From contig JAPLDY010000094.1 in assembly GCA_026391595.1 (NCBI GenBank), positions 1 to 34,259 on the forward strand: 34,259 bases of DNA, written 5' to 3'. Shown here piece after piece: positions 10,938 through 18,705 of this stretch. The translations under genes and the position numbers were made by a program. The notes under the pieces are model-generated. The model was given only the letters and a program-made list of their open reading frames with translations, did not search any database and was not told where the DNA came from. The DNA is from Bacteroidia bacterium. Lineage in GTDB: Bacteria > Bacteroidota > Bacteroidia > Bacteroidales > VadinHA17. Position 1 is the stretch's first letter. Every line of letters begins with the position of its first letter.

Positions 10938-11036
10938 AAGAACTTACACAGAGTGACACAGAGGACCACAGAGATACACAGAGGTCAGACTCTGTGGCAC
11001 TCTGTGGTTCTCCGGATCTCCTCTGTGAAAGTTCTT
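10938..11036. repeat. 99-bp palindrome built of 10-bp-phased CACAGAG repeats
   Basis: Four copies of CACAGAG begin at exactly 10-bp steps (10947, 10957, 10967, 10977). The inverted word CTCTGTG follows at 10990, 11000 and 11021, with a degenerate copy (ctccgga) at 11010. The outermost arms, aagaacttacacagag and ctctgtgaaagttctt, pair with one mismatch. The element fills the dapF-rlmN gap. In RNA it could form a long hairpin and act as attenuator or stabiliser between the two genes; in DNA the helical phasing would place the sites on one face. CACAGAG-type intergenic repeats are, from memory, frequent in environmental Bacteroidota genomes. Confidence 0.75.
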
Positions 11037-11047
11037 CATCTTTTTTA

Positions 11048-11824
11048 TTATAGATTAATAATACCGTCGAAGACAAAAGTAGCTGGTCCGGTAAGCCATA
11101 TATTGGTTACCTTTCCATCTGTCACCTTGAATTCCACTTTGAGATTACCACCCCTGGCCCTAACATTTACAGGAGCTGTGTCAAAATGTCCAGCCAGCAC
11201 TGAAGCAATGGCAGAAGCAGTTACACCTGTACCGCAGGCCAGTGTCTCTTCCTCGACGCCACGTTCGAAAGTTCTGAGATATAATCCATTATCATTTACT
11301 TCGACAAAGTTGACATTGGTTCCGCCAGGGGAGAATTTTGGAGACCACCTCAGTCTTTTTCCTTCTTCATTGACATCCATCCTGTCGATATCAATGGTAA
11401 ATACCACATAATGCGGTGATCCGGTATTTATAAAATAGCTGCCATCGATGATCTTATATTCATTCACGTCTGCCATCTGGAGGCGGACTATATCATCCAT
11501 TACTTCTGCCTCATGAATGCCATCGAAGGCAATGAATTTCTGATTATTGCCTGCTATATTCCATTTCCTTGCAAAATGGGCGGTGCATCTTCCTCCGTTT
11601 CCGCACATGGAACCGGGCTTTCCGTCGGAATTGAAATATTTCATCTCAAAGTCAGCCTTGTCATTACCGGAGATAAGGATAAGCCCGTCGGCTCCAATGC
11701 CAAAACGGCGGTCGCATAATCTGTTAATAAGATTTGAATCAGCGGGATTAAATGTACCCTTACGGTTGTCTATGATAATGAAATCATTACCCGCTCCCTG
11801 GTACTTGTTAAAAGTTACCTTCAT
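11048..11824 (-). CDS. dapF: Diaminopimelate epimerase
   Basis: DapF converts LL- to meso-diaminopimelate for lysine and peptidoglycan synthesis, in the cytoplasm and without a cofactor. Both catalytic cysteines are visible: C74 in GSMCGNGGRC and C197 in TLACGTGVTASAIAS. Other family landmarks are the N-terminal KYQGAGNDFIIIDN, FGIGADGLILI and FINTGSPHYV. The 258-aa length is slightly short but within the family range. The ATG at 11824 gives the standard N-terminus. The gene is flanked on both sides by palindromic repeats and is divergent from the DegP gene. It may be read into rlmN-dacB through the palindrome. Confidence 0.95.
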   Translation of the reverse strand: MKVTFNKYQGAGNDFIIIDNRKGTFNPADSNLINRLCDRRFGIGADGLILISGNDKADFEMKYFNSDGKPGSMCGNGGRCTAHFARKWNIAGNNQKFIAFDGIHEAEVMDDIVRLQMADVNEYKIIDGSYFINTGSPHYVVFTIDIDRMDVNEEGKRLRWSPKFSPGGTNVNFVEVNDNGLYLRTFERGVEEETLACGTGVTASAIASVLAGHFDTAPVNVRARGGNLKVEFKVTDGKVTNIWLTGPATFVFDGIINL

Positions 11825-11865
11825 CAGTGTTAAAGTGTTGTTAAATCATCATAATACATTGAAAG

Positions 11866-11884
11866 TCATGCAAAAAAAGCATGA
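11866..11884. promoter_or_regulatory. Small inverted repeat upstream of dapF
   Basis: TCATGC-AAAAAAA-GCATGA is a perfect 6-bp stem with a seven-A loop, about 40 bp upstream of the dapF start in the divergent dapF/degP region. It may be an operator or a 5' UTR hairpin of dapF. No perfect TAnnTTTG box was found on either strand of this intergenic region. Confidence 0.3.
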
Positions 11885-11965
11885 TCTTTGTAAACAAAAA
11901 TGTCTGAAAACGGTTGTAAAGATATGAAGATTTTGAAAGGCACATAAATTGATAAACCAAAGAAT

Positions 11966-12033
11966 CCCTCCTTAAGGGGGCTGGGGGGTGTAGAAAAGGA
12001 AAAACATCCCCCTGACCCATTCGAAGGGGGAGA
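11966..12033. repeat. Imperfect G/C-rich inverted repeat upstream of the DegP gene
   Basis: The left arm ccctccttaagggggctg runs into ggggggtg. It pairs imperfectly with the right arm catccccctgacc and cattcgaagggggag across a purine-rich spacer. The block is strongly G/C-tract-rich inside an AT-rich intergenic region, which suggests an inserted or mobile repeat unit. It ends about 30 bp before the degP ATG and could affect its mRNA leader. Function is unknown. Confidence 0.5.
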
Positions 12034-12062
12034 TAGAAATTAGTAACAAAAAATTTAAAAAA

Positions 12063-13517
12063 ATGAAAGGAAAGTATTTATTGGGCGGATTGTTTATGGC
12101 TCTCCTCGGAGCAGCAATAGCATTATTTGCTTATACAAAGATAATTGATAAACCTGCGGAGGCAGTAGTCAGAGACAGTTCCATGATTGGAACCCCTCAG
12201 GCAAAAGCCGTCCTGACATCATTTGAGATGCAGGAGGGACAGGTTGATTTTACGTATGCCGCAGAAAAGACTGTTCATGCAGTTGTTCATGTAACTACCA
12301 AGATGACTGTAACGCAGCCTTCAAATCCTTTTGAGTTCTTTTTTGGTGATAATTACAGCAACCGGCAAAGGGAAAGGGAGGTTGCAGGCTATGGTTCAGG
12401 AGTGATCATTTCTCCTGATGGATATATTATTACTAATAACCATGTCATTGAAGATGCTGAAAATATTGAAGTCAAGCTGAACGATAACCGTAGTTTCAAG
12501 GCGGAACTGGTAGGCCGTGACCCAAGTACAGATATTGCACTTCTTAAGATCAAAGCTGATAATCTTATTTGGCTCAAATACGGAGATTCAGATAATTTAA
12601 AGATAGGAGACTGGGTCCTTGCAGTTGGCAACCCTTTTAACCTTACTTCTACAGTTACTGCCGGCATCGTCAGTGCCAAAGGAAGAAATCTTCCGCTCAT
12701 TAATTCTGAATACAGTATAGAATCGTATATTCAGACTGATGCTGCGCTTAATCCAGGCAACAGCGGTGGCGCGCTTGTAGATACGAAAGGATCCCTTGTC
12801 GGGATTACTTCTGCACTAGTTTCACCGAACGGCTCATATGCAGGTTACTCCTTTGCCATTCCTGTCAGTATAGTAAGAAAGGTCGTTGAAGATATCAGGC
12901 AATTTGGTACTGTTCAGAGAGCTTTAATGGGGATTAAAATGACTGAGGTAACTCCTGAGGAGGCAGAAAAACAGAATCTTACGGAAGTTAAGGGTGCACT
13001 GATATCGGATGTAACTGAAGGAGGAGCAGCATCTGCAGCAAATCTTAAGGAAAAAGATATTATTACCAAGATTGACGAAGTTCTTATTGGTTCTCCGACA
13101 GATTTGCAGGAGCAGATAGGTAAACACCGTCCCGGTGACAAAATAACGGTAACCTATTTCAGAGGGGGAAAAGCCAATACAGCACAACTTACACTGAAGA
13201 ATATCGCAGGTAATACCAATGTTGTTACCAAGGGGATGGGTGTTGATGAAATATTCGGTGCAAGATTTGAGACATTAAGTTCTTCAGATAAACGATCGTT
13301 GAATCTGGATAACGGTGTAAAAATAATTGAAGTGAATGATGGCTGGTTTAAGGATCAGGGACTTAAAAAGGGTACTGTTATCCTTAATATTAATGGCAAA
13401 AAAGTCAATAGTGCTGAAGAGATCCGCAATGCAACAAATAGCAGCGAAAAGTCGGTGAAATCCATTGAAGGTATTGCCACAGACGGAAGGTACTTCAATT
13501 TTAAATTCGGGTACTAA
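12063..13517 (+). CDS. degP: DegP/HtrA-family (Do) periplasmic serine protease
   Basis: This is an envelope quality-control protease and chaperone. The N-terminus (KYLLGGLFMALLGAAIALFAYTKII) is a signal peptide or signal anchor. The trypsin-like domain has the full triad: H127 in ITNNHVIED, D157 in DPSTDIALLKI and S234 in NPGNSGGALVD. Two C-terminal PDZ domains follow. The first, from about residue 280, has LMGIKMTEVTPEEAE and AASAANLKEKDIITKID. The second, from about 390, has GVKIIEVNDGWFKDQGLKKGTVILNINGKKV. The 484-aa length fits. degP and degQ cannot be told apart here, so the symbol means family only. It stands alone between divergent dapF and a downstream hairpin before rpoD. Confidence 0.93.
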   Translation: MKGKYLLGGLFMALLGAAIALFAYTKIIDKPAEAVVRDSSMIGTPQAKAVLTSFEMQEGQVDFTYAAEKTVHAVVHVTTKMTVTQPSNPFEFFFGDNYSNRQREREVAGYGSGVIISPDGYIITNNHVIEDAENIEVKLNDNRSFKAELVGRDPSTDIALLKIKADNLIWLKYGDSDNLKIGDWVLAVGNPFNLTSTVTAGIVSAKGRNLPLINSEYSIESYIQTDAALNPGNSGGALVDTKGSLVGITSALVSPNGSYAGYSFAIPVSIVRKVVEDIRQFGTVQRALMGIKMTEVTPEEAEKQNLTEVKGALISDVTEGGAASAANLKEKDIITKIDEVLIGSPTDLQEQIGKHRPGDKITVTYFRGGKANTAQLTLKNIAGNTNVVTKGMGVDEIFGARFETLSSSDKRSLNLDNGVKIIEVNDGWFKDQGLKKGTVILNINGKKVNSAEEIRNATNSSEKSVKSIEGIATDGRYFNFKFGY

Positions 13518-13546
13518 TTGTTAATATATGTTAATATGTTGATAAT

Positions 13547-13571
13547 CAGGGGGGTTTAATTTATTCCCCTG
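13547..13571 (+). terminator. Putative terminator hairpin after the DegP gene
   Basis: CAGGGG and CCCCTG form a stem around the AT-rich loop ggtttaatttatt, about 30 nt after the degP stop and 25 nt before the rpoD -33 box. A clear T-run does not follow, so the terminator role is inferred from structure and position. Confidence 0.4.
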
Positions 13572-13595
13572 GTTATTCAACAATACTGATTTTCT

Positions 13596-13626
13596 TTTGT
13601 TATTACATATATTAGTATTATCTTTG
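13596..13626 (+). promoter_or_regulatory. Bacteroidota-type promoter of rpoD
   Basis: TTTG (13596-13599) lies 19 nt upstream of TATCTTTG (13619-13626), matching the Bacteroidota housekeeping sigma consensus of TTTG at -33 and TAnnTTTG at -7 with a spacer of about 19. Transcription would start near 13632, leaving a very short leader before the ATG at 13646. The sigma factor gene therefore seems to carry a promoter of the class its own product recognises. Confidence 0.75.
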
Positions 13627-13645
13627 CAAAAATTTTTCCAGGCGG

Positions 13646-14506
13646 ATGAGACAGCTAAAGATTACCAAATCCATTACAAACAGGGAGAGTGCTTCACTCG
13701 ACAAATACTTGCAGGAGATTGGTAAAGAGGAGTTGATTTCGGTTGAAGAGGAAGTTGAACTGGCTCAGAGGATCAAAAAAGGGGACAGGACTGCTCTCGA
13801 AAAACTCACAAAAGCAAACTTGCGTTTCGTTGTTTCTGTTGCTAAACAGTACCAGAATCAGGGATTAAGTCTTCCTGATCTTATCAATGAAGGTAACCTT
13901 GGACTTATAAAGGCTGCTGAGAAATTTGATGAGACAAGAGGATTCAAATTCATTTCATACGCCGTATGGTGGATACGTCAGTCAATCCTTCAGGCTCTTG
14001 CTGAGCAGTCGAGGATTGTAAGGCTCCCTCTTAACCAGGTAGGTTCACTGAACAAGATCAACAAGGCTTTTTCGAAGTTCGAGCAGGAGAATGAACGTAC
14101 TCCCTCACCCGAAGAGCTTGCTGAGGTTCTTGAGCTCCCGAAGGAGAAGGTAACAGATACGCTCAAGGTTTCCGGAAGACATGTATCGGTTGATGCTCCG
14201 TTCATTGAAGGAGAAGATAACAGCCTTCTTGATGTTCTTACAAACTCTGATTCACCTGTCGCCGACAAGCTCCTGATGGACGAGTCGCTGTCACGTGAGA
14301 TTTACAGGGCTCTTGCAACCCTTACAGAAAGGGAAAGAGATATTATCAGGTACTTCTTTGGCATAGGCTGCCAGGAGATGACACTTGAGGAGATAGGAGA
14401 GAAGTTTGGTCTAACGCGTGAAAGAGTTCGCCAGATAAAGGAGAAAGCTATCAGAAGGCTCAGACATACTTCACGAAGCCGTCTTCTGAAAGGATATTTA
14501 GGTTAA
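13646..14506 (+). CDS. rpoD: Primary RNA polymerase sigma factor (sigma-70 / RpoD, Bacteroidota type)
   Basis: This is the housekeeping sigma factor. The 286-aa protein lacks region 1.1, as usual for Bacteroidota. Region 1.2 contains [27 protein letters not shown]. Region 2 contains [61 protein letters not shown]. Region 3 contains [12 protein letters not shown]. Region 4 contains [16 protein letters not shown] and the helix-turn-helix [30 protein letters not shown] consensus promoter lies just upstream and a strong intrinsic terminator just downstream, so it is probably a single-gene transcript. Confidence 0.95.
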   Translation: MRQLKITKSITNRESASLDKYLQEIGKEELISVEEEVELAQRIKKGDRTALEKLTKANLRFVVSVAKQYQNQGLSLPDLINEGNLGLIKAAEKFDETRGFKFISYAVWWIRQSILQALAEQSRIVRLPLNQVGSLNKINKAFSKFEQENERTPSPEELAEVLELPKEKVTDTLKVSGRHVSVDAPFIEGEDNSLLDVLTNSDSPVADKLLMDESLSREIYRALATLTERERDIIRYFFGIGCQEMTLEEIGEKFGLTRERVRQIKEKAIRRLRHTSRSRLLKGYLG

Positions 14507-14529
14507 TAACATTAATGCTATAATTAGAA

Positions 14530-14557
14530 ATGAGCCCCGGGGAGAGGCTCATTTTTG
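14530..14557 (+). terminator. Rho-independent terminator of rpoD
   Basis: ATGAGCC (14530-14536) pairs perfectly with GGCTCAT (14546-14552), loop ccggggaga, followed by a T-run (ATTTTTG). It lies 24 nt after the rpoD stop. This is the clearest intrinsic terminator in the window. Confidence 0.85.
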
Positions 14558-14563
14558 TTAGAT

Positions 14564-14585
14564 GCCTGCGATAGATCTCGCAGGC
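14564..14585. repeat. Short perfect inverted repeat in the rpoD/LytTR intergenic region
   Basis: GCCTGCGA (14564-14571) and TCGCAGGC (14578-14585) form an 8-bp stem around a 6-nt loop, just after the rpoD terminator. The rest of the roughly 300 bp gap 14507-14808 between these convergent genes is AT-rich and shows no gene or further signal I can support. Confidence 0.45.
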
Positions 14586-14808
14586 CGGGGGAAAAACTCA
14601 ACAATATCTTAATCCTAATTCAGGAATTCTATTACCAAATCATTATCTGACAGTAAAAAAAGAAAATAATCATATCTTTTCTTTACAGAGTCAATATAAG
14701 AGCTATTTGAGCCAACAGAACACTGGTTTCAAATGACAGAAGCAGTTTTAATGCTTTACTGGTTTTTTTAAGACAGCGAATGAATTTAGACCGCTTTAAG
14801 AAATCAGA

Positions 14809-15552
14809 CTATTTTTTGTTGAACTTTCCGATAAATGCGTTTCTGAAGCTGTCTCCCAGTGAAGCTTTAAGGTTCTCTGAAAGAATTATTTCTCCCTGTC
14901 TCGTAAAACTCTGAATATGACTGAGATTCACCAAATAGGAGTGGTGGACCCTGATAATATTGTGTTCAACAAGAAGATCTTCATACTGCTTCAGGTTTTT
15001 GGAGCTGATAATCTTCCTGTCGCCTTCAAGATATAAATTGGTACAGTATCCGTCAGCTTTACACATAATTATTTCACTGATCTTCAACACCTCGAATCCC
15101 TTGATATTTGAGACCACAATTGTCGGTTGGAACGACATATTTTCGGAAAGGCTCTGGAGCAGCTCAGAAACTTTCTCATTGTCATAGCTCCATCTGTTCT
15201 CGTTTCTTATCTTGTCTACCGCAGCACTGAGCTCATCTATCTTTACCGGTTTAAGCAGGTAATCCGCCGCATTTACCCTGAAAGCTTTTATGGCATATTC
15301 AGAATAGGCAGTGACAAATATAACCCTGAAATTAATTTTACCGAACATCTTCAGGAGATCAAATCCCTTGCCATCGGGCATCTCAATATCGAGAAAGACG
15401 ACATCAGGATTATATTTCTGGATCACGCGGTGAGCTGATTTCACTGAAGATGCTGTAGCTACTACCTCAACATCATTGCAAAAATCCCTCAGGTAATTGC
15501 ACAGCACTTCCCTTGAAGGAGCTTCATCATCAACTACTACTGCTCTTATCAT
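14809..15552 (-). CDS. LytTR-family response regulator
   Basis: This is the 247-aa DNA-binding output of a two-component pair. The N-terminal receiver domain has the acidic pair in VVVDDEAPSREVL, the phospho-acceptor D55 in VVFLDIEMPDGKGFD, the switch Thr/Ser in VIFVTAYSEYAIKAF and Lys in ADYLLKPVK. The C-terminal LytTR domain (about 145-247) contains CKADGYCTNLYLEGDRKIISSKNLKQYEDLL and IRVHHSYLVNLSHIQSF, typical for LytR/AlgR regulators. Its first 23 bp overlap the end of the upstream kinase gene, indicating translational coupling and a dedicated partner. Target genes are not evident from sequence. Confidence 0.93.
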   Translation of the reverse strand: MIRAVVVDDEAPSREVLCNYLRDFCNDVEVVATASSVKSAHRVIQKYNPDVVFLDIEMPDGKGFDLLKMFGKINFRVIFVTAYSEYAIKAFRVNAADYLLKPVKIDELSAAVDKIRNENRWSYDNEKVSELLQSLSENMSFQPTIVVSNIKGFEVLKISEIIMCKADGYCTNLYLEGDRKIISSKNLKQYEDLLVEHNIIRVHHSYLVNLSHIQSFTRQGEIILSENLKASLGDSFRNAFIGKFNKK

Positions 15553-18500
15553 GCTGGTTGTGTTTATTTATTTTGACCGGTATATCTACTTCCACTCTGG
15601 TCCCTGTATCCTTCCTGTCAGTGTTGAGATCTGTAATCTCAAACTTATAATTTGTTCTTCTCAGTTTCCCTGTGATCTGCAATCGTTCTGTTATAATGTT
15701 AATGCCTTTAGGTTTGTGACTTCCGTCGGTCTCCCTGCTTTTCATGGAAGCAGTTCTTCCTATTCCGTCATCCTCGATTATGCACCTTAGTCCTTCATTA
15801 TCAGTGCGGACAAATTTAATGTTAATCATTCCCTTCCTTTTCTCAAGCGGTCTTACTCCGTGCCAGATGGCATTCTCAATAAAAGGTTGAACAATACCCG
15901 GACAAATCTCAGTGTCATTCATATTGTCAATCTCTGACGTTTCCAGATTATATTCAAATTTATCACCAAATCTGAGATGCTCTATCCGGAGATAATCCTT
16001 AAGGGATCTTATCTCATTTTCGAGAGGTATGAAGTCGGAACCCATGTTCGACAGAATCGATCGTATAAGTCTCGAAAAATCAGCGATATATCGGTTTGCT
16101 GATAACTTGTCGTTATTGGAAATGAAATAATTGATGGAATTCAGTGAGTTAAAGATAAAATGAGGGTTCATCTGGCTCCTTAGTGACTGGAGCTTAAGCT
16201 CATATTGTTTTGACCTCTCCCTTTGCTTTAACTGCTCTGTGTAAACTATTACTGAAAAAACAACTATCATTAATACTAACAGCGGCATCAGGATCCTGAA
16301 TATTCGTGTCTGATAGAAAGCAGGTTTTATCCTGATGACGATATCCCTTGATGCAGTCCAGTCGCCATTTTGATCTGCAGCCTCAATAATGAGATCATAC
16401 CAATCTGGTCTGAGGTTTGAATAATTAATATTCCGGTTTTGGGAACCTGTTTCAATCCATTTCTTGTTGACACCTGAAAGCTTGTACCTGTAATTTGTTC
16501 TGTCAGCGTTGATAAAGTCGGTTGAGGAAAAGGAAAGATGAAAATTATTCTCTCCCTTTGCCAGAATTATCGTATCGGTCTCATTTAATCCTTGCGGTAA
16601 ATTCCTTGTTTCACCTGATACCTCAAGATGCGTCAGCAGAAGTTTATTCTGAGTTGTTTCTTCTGATAATTGTATGCTATCGGGGTAGAACCTTATAAAT
16701 CCGCCCATTCCGCCGAAGAAAAATTCCCCGTCGTCTGCAATGAACTTAGCCCCTGAATTAAATTCTGAAATTGCAATTCCGTCAGTTTCATCAAATGCTC
16801 TGACATTTTCGGATTCCGGGTGTATCATGGATATGCCATCATTGGTTGAGACCCAGATATGACCTGATTTGTCCTTTAGCAGACTGTAGGTCGTATTATT
16901 CGATAATCCTTTCGAGGTAGTATAATATCTTGTGGCGCCGGTAACAGTATTGTACCTGCATACTCCCTTTCCCAGGAGGGCCAGCCAGAGATCTCCATCT
17001 TCGCCTTGTATTATATCTTCAACGTTGCATATTCCAGAAGCAATTTTAATTTCAGATCCTTCCCTGGTTAATGTGTTATATTTAAGTAATTTACTTTCAG
17101 ACATTCCGCCCCATATAATCCCTGATGTGTCGGCATAGAGCTTAAAGATACCATTTGCCTCAGGAGACTTCCAGAGGATCTCCGTTTTTCCGGTCCCGGG
17201 ATTGTATATTGAAAGGTTATTGGTTCCTATATAAACATTACCTTCACTGTTGACAGCAATTGCCCTGAAACTTCTGGCTTCCGCATGGTGCTTCACAAAG
17301 ATACCTGTACTATAATCATAGAACTGCAACAGATTCATGAGATAACCTATCCAGATCCCATCGTTTACCGGTATCATAGATCTTATATAAGCTGCCGAGT
17401 CAATAATTTTCTGCGAAATAAAATCTGTACCCGAAACTGAATTGCCTGCTCCAAACTGAAGTATATGATCATAACTTCTTATTCCTGTCCATATTTTTCT
17501 TTCCCTGTCCATTATCACGGAATAGACAGCAGGACTGGTAGAGTCGGAGGAGGTGATAAGCGTGTTTTTGAAAGATCCCGGGATGAAAGCAACTCTTGAA
17601 ACTCCGAGAGTCACGCCGCCTGATGTTGAATTCGAAAACCAGAAGGAATATTTCCTGTCAGGCAAAATGGCCGTCGGCCATTTTGCCTGATGGTCAGGAA
17701 TATATGTCAGTTTTTTATTAGCCTGATTATAAAAATATATACCGTCGTTTCTTTTTCCCCAATAGAAATAATCTCTGCCAGTGAATTCATTTTCAGGGAT
17801 TGTCTCCGTGTATTCTCTGAAAATGCCGCTTGCTTCATTGAGCTTGAAAAGGCCGTTGTTAGAGAAAAGCCATTTGTTGCCGCACAGCGATAAGTAAAAT
17901 GATCGCCATATTAGGGATTCGAAATAGGTTTTGGGTACATTGATGGTTTTTTCTACCTGATACTCTCTGAATAAATGGTATTCGTTTATTTCGCTTTTCC
18001 TGAATTCACTCACCAAGGTTCCGGCCATCCAGATTACGGAATCACCAGCCATTGTAAGCCAGGTCTTCGGATCTTTAATGATGTAAGGTTTATTGTCCTT
18101 CCCGGTCAGTTTTAACACTGTCAGCTCCTTCTTTACAGGATCCATTTTAATAATGCTGCTTAGACCGGTTATCAGAAGATTCCCTGACTGGTCTGTGGAA
18201 ATATTATTCACATAGCCAATATGTAAACCATCGATAGCCTTCATAGTTTGAAAATCATCAGTACCGCGGTTGTATTTCACCAGCTCTCTCGTATCGGTAA
18301 ATATCCAGAGATTATTAACCCCGTCAACCAACAGCTCAGATATAGAAAAAAATGGTATTGAAGTGGAATCATCCGGTTCATGAAAATAGTTCCTGAATGA
18401 ATGCCCGTCGAACCTGCTTAAACCGTCCCATGTACCCAGCCAAAGGAATCCTGAACTGTCCCTGGCAATGGCTCTGACATTATTATGCGGCAGTCCGTCG

Positions 18501-18616
18501 GCAGTAGTATATGACTTTATGGTGAAATTCTGGGAGTATATATTTACTATTGAAACCAGTAAGCCGGCAATCAGAAAATATAGTGACGGGAAAAAAGATT
18601 TACTTTTCCTGAACAT
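15530..18616 (-). CDS. Propeller sensor histidine kinase, LytS type (Reg_prop, Y_Y_Y, His_kinase)
   Basis: This 1028-aa membrane sensor begins with a hydrophobic export segment (residues about 9-28). Residues about 30-650 hold two-component-regulator propeller repeats, such as NNVRAIARDSSGFLWLGTWDGLSRFD, GHIWVSTNDGISMI and GDLWLALLGKGVCRYN. A Y_Y_Y domain follows (about 700-765, ending YDLIIEAADQNGDW), then one TM helix (about 772-792). A LytS-type kinase comes next with the His in SQMNPHFIFNSLNSINYF (H819) and the ATPase motifs ENAIWHGVRP and IEDDGIGR. Unlike hybrid HTCS proteins it has no fused receiver or HTH; the regulator is the overlapping LytTR gene. A perfect 15-bp inverted repeat sits within codons of about 308-320. 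The ligand is unknown. Confidence 0.93.
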   Translation of the reverse strand: MFRKSKSFFPSLYFLIAGLLVSIVNIYSQNFTIKSYTTADGLPHNNVRAIARDSSGFLWLGTWDGLSRFDGHSFRNYFHEPDDSTSIPFFSISELLVDGVNNLWIFTDTRELVKYNRGTDDFQTMKAIDGLHIGYVNNISTDQSGNLLITGLSSIIKMDPVKKELTVLKLTGKDNKPYIIKDPKTWLTMAGDSVIWMAGTLVSEFRKSEINEYHLFREYQVEKTINVPKTYFESLIWRSFYLSLCGNKWLFSNNGLFKLNEASGIFREYTETIPENEFTGRDYFYWGKRNDGIYFYNQANKKLTYIPDHQAKWPTAILPDRKYSFWFSNSTSGGVTLGVSRVAFIPGSFKNTLITSSDSTSPAVYSVIMDRERKIWTGIRSYDHILQFGAGNSVSGTDFISQKIIDSAAYIRSMIPVNDGIWIGYLMNLLQFYDYSTGIFVKHHAEARSFRAIAVNSEGNVYIGTNNLSIYNPGTGKTEILWKSPEANGIFKLYADTSGIIWGGMSESKLLKYNTLTREGSEIKIASGICNVEDIIQGEDGDLWLALLGKGVCRYNTVTGATRYYTTSKGLSNNTTYSLLKDKSGHIWVSTNDGISMIHPESENVRAFDETDGIAISEFNSGAKFIADDGEFFFGGMGGFIRFYPDSIQLSEETTQNKLLLTHLEVSGETRNLPQGLNETDTIILAKGENNFHLSFSSTDFINADRTNYRYKLSGVNKKWIETGSQNRNINYSNLRPDWYDLIIEAADQNGDWTASRDIVIRIKPAFYQTRIFRILMPLLVLMIVVFSVIVYTEQLKQRERSKQYELKLQSLRSQMNPHFIFNSLNSINYFISNNDKLSANRYIADFSRLIRSILSNMGSDFIPLENEIRSLKDYLRIEHLRFGDKFEYNLETSEIDNMNDTEICPGIVQPFIENAIWHGVRPLEKRKGMINIKFVRTDNEGLRCIIEDDGIGRTASMKSRETDGSHKPKGINIITERLQITGKLRRTNYKFEITDLNTDRKDTGTRVEVDIPVKINKHNQHDKSSSS
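17652..17700. repeat. Perfect 15-bp inverted repeat inside the sensor kinase coding region
   Basis: TCAGGCAAAATGGCC (17658-17672), loop GTC, then GGCCATTTTGCCTGA (17676-17690) is an exact inverted repeat. Outer TTCCTG (17652-17657) and CAGGAA (17695-17700) extend it past a 4-nt bulge. It lies wholly in the kinase ORF and encodes about PDHQAKWPTAILPDRK on the minus strand without breaking the frame. In mRNA it would form a very stable hairpin. Confidence 0.85.
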
Positions 18617-18649
18617 GGTACAACAGCCAAATTATTCACAAAAGAAAGC

Positions 18650-18657
18650 TATTTTTG
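18650..18657 (+). promoter_or_regulatory. Candidate -7 box for uvrB
   Basis: TATTTTTG matches TAnnTTTG and lies about 50 nt upstream of the uvrB ATG, in the 89-bp region between the divergent kinase gene and uvrB. No good TTTG -33 box is visible at the right distance, so confidence is limited. Confidence 0.4.
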
Positions 18658-18705
18658 AGATTATAAAAAAATATAGGATTAAAAAAGTCTATTCCTCTAT
18701 CCGCC

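Noticed and set aside
10947-11027. Possible CRISPR array from regularly spaced CACAGAG words
   Set aside because: Period is 10 bp with 3-bp gaps, far too short for repeats and spacers, and no cas genes are present.
10953-11411. 152-aa plus-strand ORF across the CACAGAG repeat and dapF
   Set aside because: Translates the palindrome and the antisense strand of dapF; composition is not protein-like.
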